A stretch of 64,000 nt of DNA from Sutcliffiella horikoshii (GTDB lineage Bacteria; Bacillota; Bacilli; Bacillales; Bacillaceae_I), in the NCBI RefSeq assembly GCF_008180725.1, contig NZ_VTEV01000003.1, positions 1,883 through 65,882 of the forward strand. Reading direction: 5' to 3'. The notes below the pieces were generated by a model, which saw only the letters and a list, made by a program, of their open reading frames with translations, was not told the origin of the DNA and made no database searches. Position numbers and translations under genes: made by a program. Below, piece by piece: positions 58,512 to 64,000 of the stretch (position 1 is its first letter; every line of letters starts with the position of its first letter).

Positions 58512-60029
58512 TTATTCTTCTATTAACCCATCTATTTCTGTTCGAAGGCTAGTATATGCCTCCACGGTAGAATCAAGTTCTATTGCCTTGTTAATGGAGC
58601 TGGATGCCTTTTCAGCGTCATCCAGCTCCAAATAAACTAAGGCTAAATTATAATGCGCTTCATGAAAACTGGGCTGAAGAGTAGTAAGTCTTTCTAATCG
58701 ATTTTTCGCATTCTCTATGTTGCCTTCTTGAATATCAATGTAGGAAAGGTAAAATAGGACCTCAGGAAATTCCTCTTCCTTTTCCTCTAGATCAATAAGC
58801 AGATTAAATGCTCCTTCATATTCTTCTTGTTGAATTAATGTTTCCGCCTGTTTAATAAGCGCAGTCGGATTTTCAGCATTGTACCCTTCTTGTAAGAGAA
58901 AGAAAGTTAATACAGAAGCTGCCGCTAAACCAAAAATTCTTTGGATGAATTTTTGGTGATTCGGTAAATGCACTATAGCTGATGCTAAGAAACCACCAAT
59001 CAACCCGCCAATATGACCAGCATTATCAATACCTGGAATGGTGAATCCAATCGCTAGATTTATTCCTATTAATACGAGAATGTTCGTACCCATTGTCCGG
59101 AAAAATAACTTGGGATGGGTTATTCCAACAAACAGGAGCGCACCAAAGCAACCAAAAATTGCCCCAGAAGCACCTGCAGATAACGATGAGGTAAAAACAA
59201 AACTAGCTAAAGAACCAGCAAATCCTGCAAACAAATAAATGGCTAGAAAGCGAACGTTCCCATATATTCTTTCCACCGCAGTGCCAAGATAAAATATAGC
59301 CATCGTATTCAGCAGTAGATGAAGAAATCCAATATGGAGAACTATAGGGGTAAAGAAACGCCACCACTCCCCCTCCAGAATGGCTGGGTTATATTTTGCA
59401 CCGTATTTTACCAATGTCTCAGGATCTTGGCTTCCCCCATTCGTCTCAAGTATATAAAACATCAACAGGTGTAAAAAGATAAAAAAGTAGGTGAAAAGGG
59501 GTTTTCCATGTTGAAATAAGGACCTTTCCTTTTTATCTCTTTGGGAGGATGTGTTTAGGACACTTTGCTTGAGATGATAGAGTCCAAGATCATCTAGTGC
59601 GTCCTGTTCCTTTATGGTTACCTCATCCCCAGTTACATGAGAAATCCTATTTAATGCTTTTTGTGTATTGCCTTCATGCAATACGATAGAATGAATTTCC
59701 GTTTTTTCACTTACAAAAGGTTCTTCCACCCTAAACTCCCAATCATCGACAGGAGGGTATGAAGATACATATATATTGAATGCTTGTAAACGACGCTTAC
59801 GCAGTTGCTGCTTGAAATTAACAACGTGTCTGGATGCATTTTCAATATCACGTTGAAGCCACGTGCTCCAATCTAGATCATGTCGATAGATCCTGATGAT
59901 TGGTGCTTTTTTATGGGTAAGGTTTTCTAGCCAAAGTTCGTTTTGATCTGGAGAGATATGTAAAATTCGATATTCTTTCATTACAACAAAATGTTGAATA
60001 AGCTGCCAAAATAAGATATCTTGCTTCAA
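58512..60029 (-). CDS. gluP: Rhomboid intramembrane protease YqgP (GluP)
   Basis: 505 aa. N-terminal soluble domain (1-170), then the rhomboid core: WWRFFTPIVLHIGFLHLLLN, SLSAGASGAIFGCFGALLFV with the active Ser in GASG, and NAGHIGGLIGGFLASAIVHL with the catalytic His. The C-terminus carries TPR repeats (HEAHYNLALVYLELDDAEKA). In B. subtilis, GluP works with FtsH on the magnesium transporter MgtE. The gene order yqgP-yqgQ-glcK is kept. Confidence 0.92.
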   Translation of the reverse strand: MKQDILFWQLIQHFVVMKEYRILHISPDQNELWLENLTHKKAPIIRIYRHDLDWSTWLQRDIENASRHVVNFKQQLRKRRLQAFNIYVSSYPPVDDWEFRVEEPFVSEKTEIHSIVLHEGNTQKALNRISHVTGDEVTIKEQDALDDLGLYHLKQSVLNTSSQRDKKERSLFQHGKPLFTYFFIFLHLLMFYILETNGGSQDPETLVKYGAKYNPAILEGEWWRFFTPIVLHIGFLHLLLNTMAIFYLGTAVERIYGNVRFLAIYLFAGFAGSLASFVFTSSLSAGASGAIFGCFGALLFVGITHPKLFFRTMGTNILVLIGINLAIGFTIPGIDNAGHIGGLIGGFLASAIVHLPNHQKFIQRIFGLAAASVLTFFLLQEGYNAENPTALIKQAETLIQQEEYEGAFNLLIDLEEKEEEFPEVLFYLSYIDIQEGNIENAKNRLERLTTLQPSFHEAHYNLALVYLELDDAEKASSSINKAIELDSTVEAYTSLRTEIDGLIEE

Positions 60030-60127
60030 TTTCCCACCTCCTTGTTCCCTTTATTTTAAATGGTCCAAGGAGAAAAGTAAAAATATAACTAAACGAATGT
60101 CGTTTCTAGAAGCTATTATCTAGAAGT

Positions 60128-61846
60128 TTAATTATTGATTTCAAATCTTGCAGCAATAACAGAAAGTGATTTAGACAGGGCATTCAATTTCTTTCCTATT
60201 TCATTTGTGTACTCCATTTGTTCGACCTGATTTTCACTTGCTGATAGCATTTCCTCTGAGCTTGCTGAAGTTTCTTGCGAGACAGAGAGCAAACTGTCCG
60301 CTGCAAACTCTAAATTAGGTAAAAACTCTTTCCAACCCTTCAAGTCTCCATTTATGACAGTTAGATTCTCGCTCACTTCTTCCATTTCAGACATGAGCTC
60401 GTCAAATGTAACTTTTGAAAGGTTTGCCATGTGTAAGTTATCTTTAATTTTCACATGCATGTTTTCAAATTCATTTACAGCTTTTGCTGTTACATTTTCC
60501 ATATGCCCGATGGAATTTGTGATTTCCTCGGCGGCAGAAGTTGATTGTTCTGCTAAATTTCTTACTTCGTTAGCTACAACGGCAAATCCTTTCCCTGCAT
60601 CTCCTGCTCGGGCAGCTTCAATGGTTGCATTCAGTGCCAATAGCTTTGTTTGTTCAGCCATCCCTTTGATTAACCCCACTAATCCTGTAATAGAGACGGA
60701 ATAGTCTTTTACATTTTTCACGGTGTTGGACAATTCCTCAAAATCCTGTTCAAATTTAATAATAGTTGTGATGAGCGTATTCATGTGTTTTTTCCCAATC
60801 TCGGCAGAGTCATCCATTCGATTGGAACTAGAAAAAACATGTGACATATTTTTTTGCATTTCCTCAATAAGGTCTTTCATTTCTTTAATCGATTGAACGC
60901 TGGTCTCAGAACTAGAAGCAGTTTGCATTGCCCCTTCTTTTACCATATTGATGGAACTAATCAATTGATGTGTGGAAACCATGGAATCTTCTGATGAAAG
61001 TCCAAGGTGGTTACCTGTTTCTTCTAATTCTTTCGTCGTTTGCTTGATCTCTTTTAATACTTGTGTCATGTTATGAATCATGGAATTATAGCTCTTGTTT
61101 AAAGACACAATTTCAGGAATAGATGTCTTAATGTTTTTAGCTGGCCGAAGATTCCCTTCTCTTCCTTCTCTCATTGCTTCCCGAAGAACAGATAATGGCT
61201 TTGTTAAAGTCCTTACGAAAATAATGGTAATGCAAGTGAAAAGCACGATACTACCAATAATGACCATAAGTGTGAAAATACCCATTTCATGGACAGGGCT
61301 TAAATAAGAACTAGTTGGAATAATCAAACCATAAATTCCATCCAACTCCTTCATCTCCCTAAAGGAAATAGTATATTCCACCCCATTAATGTTCTCTTTA
61401 ATAATTCCATTTTTACTGTTTACCATTGATTCCACCATGGAATCTGTTATATTAGGAAGATTACCTTCACTTACTTTAAAAGGAAGTGTCTCGTTATTAG
61501 TTATGTAAAAAAACTCCGAAAAGATTCCATCCTCTTTCAATGTATCCCTTTGTGAGCGTATGTTCACCTCTAACTGTTGCATAAAATATGCATCATCACT
61601 TATGTATGTAAACTTTAAGTTTTCTGCAATGTATCCCATAAGTTCTACTTCTCTAACAAGACGGTTTTCTATACTATTGACGGTCATTTCTTTTGATTTG
61701 ATATAAGAAACTAACCCGACTGCCGAAATGGAAGCCAACATTAATGTTATAAAGAGTAGGAATACTCTAGTTCCTAAGTTTATTTTTCCGATGTAATGTT
61801 GAAACTTCTCGTCCATTCTCTTTTTATATTTTACTAGTTGTTTCAT
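60128..61846 (-). CDS. Methyl-accepting chemotaxis protein
   Basis: 572 aa. Two membrane helices ([20 protein letters not shown]-type about 28-48, and [20 protein letters not shown] about 190-210) around a short extracellular sensor of about 140 residues. HAMP follows, then a long cytosolic coiled coil with the signalling tip [20 protein letters not shown] and [20 protein letters not shown]. Ligand unknown. Start ATG at 61846. Confidence 0.92.
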   Translation of the reverse strand: MKQLVKYKKRMDEKFQHYIGKINLGTRVFLLFITLMLASISAVGLVSYIKSKEMTVNSIENRLVREVELMGYIAENLKFTYISDDAYFMQQLEVNIRSQRDTLKEDGIFSEFFYITNNETLPFKVSEGNLPNITDSMVESMVNSKNGIIKENINGVEYTISFREMKELDGIYGLIIPTSSYLSPVHEMGIFTLMVIIGSIVLFTCITIIFVRTLTKPLSVLREAMREGREGNLRPAKNIKTSIPEIVSLNKSYNSMIHNMTQVLKEIKQTTKELEETGNHLGLSSEDSMVSTHQLISSINMVKEGAMQTASSSETSVQSIKEMKDLIEEMQKNMSHVFSSSNRMDDSAEIGKKHMNTLITTIIKFEQDFEELSNTVKNVKDYSVSITGLVGLIKGMAEQTKLLALNATIEAARAGDAGKGFAVVANEVRNLAEQSTSAAEEITNSIGHMENVTAKAVNEFENMHVKIKDNLHMANLSKVTFDELMSEMEEVSENLTVINGDLKGWKEFLPNLEFAADSLLSVSQETSASSEEMLSASENQVEQMEYTNEIGKKLNALSKSLSVIAARFEINN

Positions 61847-61940
61847 CCAGTTGATCCCCCTGTAACTGCTATTCGTCTAACAGAATAAATTATAGAGGAA
61901 GAATATTAATGTAATGTTAATTTTATGTAATTTTAATGAC

Positions 61941-61973
61941 AAAAGAAAAACCACCAGCAACTACTGGCAGTTT
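61941..61973 (-). terminator. Terminator after the small gene at 62 kb
   Basis: ACTGCCAG and CTGGTGGT arms (with G-U pairs) then TTTTTCTTTT on the minus strand. Confidence 0.65.
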
Positions 61974-62151
61974 ATCCTCGAAATACGGTTTGTAAAAAGC
62001 GGTCTCGAACAAATGGAATGTCCATTCCGAATGCTACAACAAATCTCCTGATGCTAGCGATTCCCAAAATATAATTTAGGATTTTATAACGACTTTGGTA
62101 AATGGCATATGTACCCACGCCTATTAGAAAAATTCTTAGTAAGAATCCCAT
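61972..62151 (-). CDS. Small membrane-associated protein (59 aa; YqgO-like position)
   Basis: Start ATG at 62151 after GGAGGG (ATG at 62157 also possible). Begins MGFLLRIFLIGVGTYAIYQS, a single hydrophobic helix, then RYKILNYILGIASIRRFVVA and a short basic end. It stands where yqgO lies in B. subtilis, next to gluP with a chemoreceptor gene between. Identity is a guess. Confidence 0.6.
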   Translation of the reverse strand: MGFLLRIFLIGVGTYAIYQSRYKILNYILGIASIRRFVVAFGMDIPFVRDRFLQTVFRG

Positions 62152-62186
62152 TGTCATCCCTCCTATCTATATCTTGCTTAAAAATG

Positions 62187-62215
62187 AAAAAAACATGCCC
62201 AAGAATAGGCATGTT

Positions 62216-62217
<2 letters not shown>
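62187..62217 (-). terminator. Terminator after ldh
   Basis: AAAACATGCC and GGGCATGTTTTTTT arms on the minus strand. It begins at the ldh stop. Confidence 0.88.
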
Positions 62218-63178
<961 letters not shown>

Positions 63179-63213
63179 CTAGGTTACGTTACAACTTTAT
63201 TATACCAAAAAGA

Positions 63214-63231
63214 TTGTGAAATACTGAGCAA
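63214..63231 (-). promoter_or_regulatory. Candidate Rex operator at the ldh promoter
   Basis: TTGTGAAATACTGAGCAA matches 14 of 18 of TTGTGAAATATTTCACAA. It lies over the -35 area of a TATAAT (63204-63199, minus). Rex control of ldh is established in Bacillus. Confidence 0.55.
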
Positions 63232-63246
63232 AATATAACTATTTTG

Positions 63247-64000
63247 TTACATAAGTATTAGAATAGTGATGACACTTGCTATTAAAATGGAGGAGATGTT
63301 GACTACATCGTTGTTCACCCACGGATTGCCTTTTACTAATTGTGTGGGTTGTTGACAGTGTACCTTCTTCTCCACTTGTTTTCCGCACACTTTACATCTG
63401 TAGGCGGATTGCACAGTTGCTCCTAATATTGTATCAATAAAACAACCCATCACCCCAAATGCGGTAAGTAAAAGGGTTATCGTGATAGTTATTTCGCTCC
63501 AGAAGAAGTAGGAAACTAAACTTATTAAAGCAGAACCTGCAACCGCCGCTAGTGTACCTAGTAAAGAGATTGCCCCCGAAGTTCCTGGCTCCACTGTTTT
63601 CATTTGAACAATAGAGAAAGGCCTTTTCTTACTTAAGGACCCTATTTCCGATGCCCATGTATCTGAATTTGCCACAGCAATAGAGGCAATAAATCCGTAT
63701 ATCCAAAATTCTGCAGGAAACACGTATGCCGATAAACCTATTAATGCAGGTACGCCTCCATTAGCGAAAACTTGCATTATATCTCGTTGCGAACCTTTTT
63801 CGTGCATATCTCTAATGCTTTCCTTCTGCTTACGATTATATTTACTCCAGAAACTAGAGGTAACAAAGAACAATCCAATCAATAGGAGACCATATCCTTT
63901 AAAACCTAATGCAATAAAAATCCCTACTAAGAAGGTGCCAACCGCTCCGGATGCAGCTAATGCCTTTAACTTATATCCTCCCCAAGCCAATGCAGCAATA
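63247..64000 (-). CDS. DUF92 integral membrane protein (5' partial)
   Basis: At least 251 codons; the frame runs off the right edge (no stop or start before 64000). Membrane segments and a YIF-type AVANSDTWASEIGSLSKKRP motif, GTSGAISLLGTLAAVAGSAL and CKVCGKQVEKKVHC near the end. DUF92/VTE6 family, related to phytyl-phosphate kinases; the bacterial role is unknown. The start lies beyond the window. Confidence 0.85.
   Translation of the reverse strand, partial: IAALAWGGYKLKALAASGAVGTFLVGIFIALGFKGYGLLLIGLFFVTSSFWSKYNRKQKESIRDMHEKGSQRDIMQVFANGGVPALIGLSAYVFPAEFWIYGFIASIAVANSDTWASEIGSLSKKRPFSIVQMKTVEPGTSGAISLLGTLAAVAGSALISLVSYFFWSEITITITLLLTAFGVMGCFIDTILGATVQSAYRCKVCGKQVEKKVHCQQPTQLVKGNPWVNNDVVNISSILIASVITILILM

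Overview
The window looks like a chromosome segment of a low-GC, spore-forming Bacillus-type Firmicute. The host genes keep the B. subtilis yqg gene order (yqgP, yqgQ, glcK, yqgS, yqgT, yqgU, yqgV, yqgW, yqgX, yqgY, mgsR) and include a GerA-family germination protein, a sporulation-type histidine kinase and a dppABCDE/ykfABCD locus. No rRNA, tRNA, CRISPR array or insertion-sequence transposase was seen.

About 1-26.7 kb is the right part of a siphovirus-type prophage. Read leftward it runs: immunity switch (cro-like and cI-like genes, 24.4-25.2 kb), early and recombination genes (SbcC-like ATPase, RecT), replication (O-like initiator carrying an internal iteron origin, G39P-type loader, DnaB helicase, RuvC-like resolvase), many small proteins, an ArpU-type late regulator, an HNH/TerS/TerL packaging module with a possible cos site, the head (portal, protease, HK97 capsid), connectors, and the tail (tube protein, G/GT chaperones made by a -1 frameshift, tape measure, Dit, and a BppU-like protein cut by the window edge). 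Lysis genes and the other phage end lie outside. The repressor, a 39-aa ORF and the integrase are on the + strand at the right end. The phage is inserted inside comGA, the ATPase gene of the competence pseudopilus. Only the 5' part of comGA is present; it breaks just before Walker B. A perfect inverted pair of Spo0A-box-like sequences sits upstream of the promoter of the small ORF and integrase, suggesting a link between host differentiation and integration or excision.

27.5-38.2 kb is a dipeptide and murein-peptide uptake and catabolism locus: dppA (D-aminopeptidase), dppBCDE (ABC importer), ykfA (LD-carboxypeptidase), ykfB (L-Ala-D/L-Glu epimerase), ykfC (NlpC/P60 endopeptidase), ykfD (ABC ATPase) and a leaderless class A beta-lactamase-like hydrolase. 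A CodY-box-like site overlaps the -10 of the dppA promoter.

38.4-64 kb is ordinary core genome: a PfpI-type protein, an orphan lysine N6-hydroxylase, a KinE-like kinase, a sigma-B-type promoter driving a 50-aa membrane protein, a MurG-like transferase, a DUF1659/DUF2922/YvrJ trio, the yqg cluster, a GerA-family protein, the rhomboid protease GluP, a chemoreceptor, L-lactate dehydrogenase with a possible Rex site, and a partial DUF92 gene. At least six full or decayed copies of a dispersed palindromic repeat sit between genes in the host part and none in the prophage.
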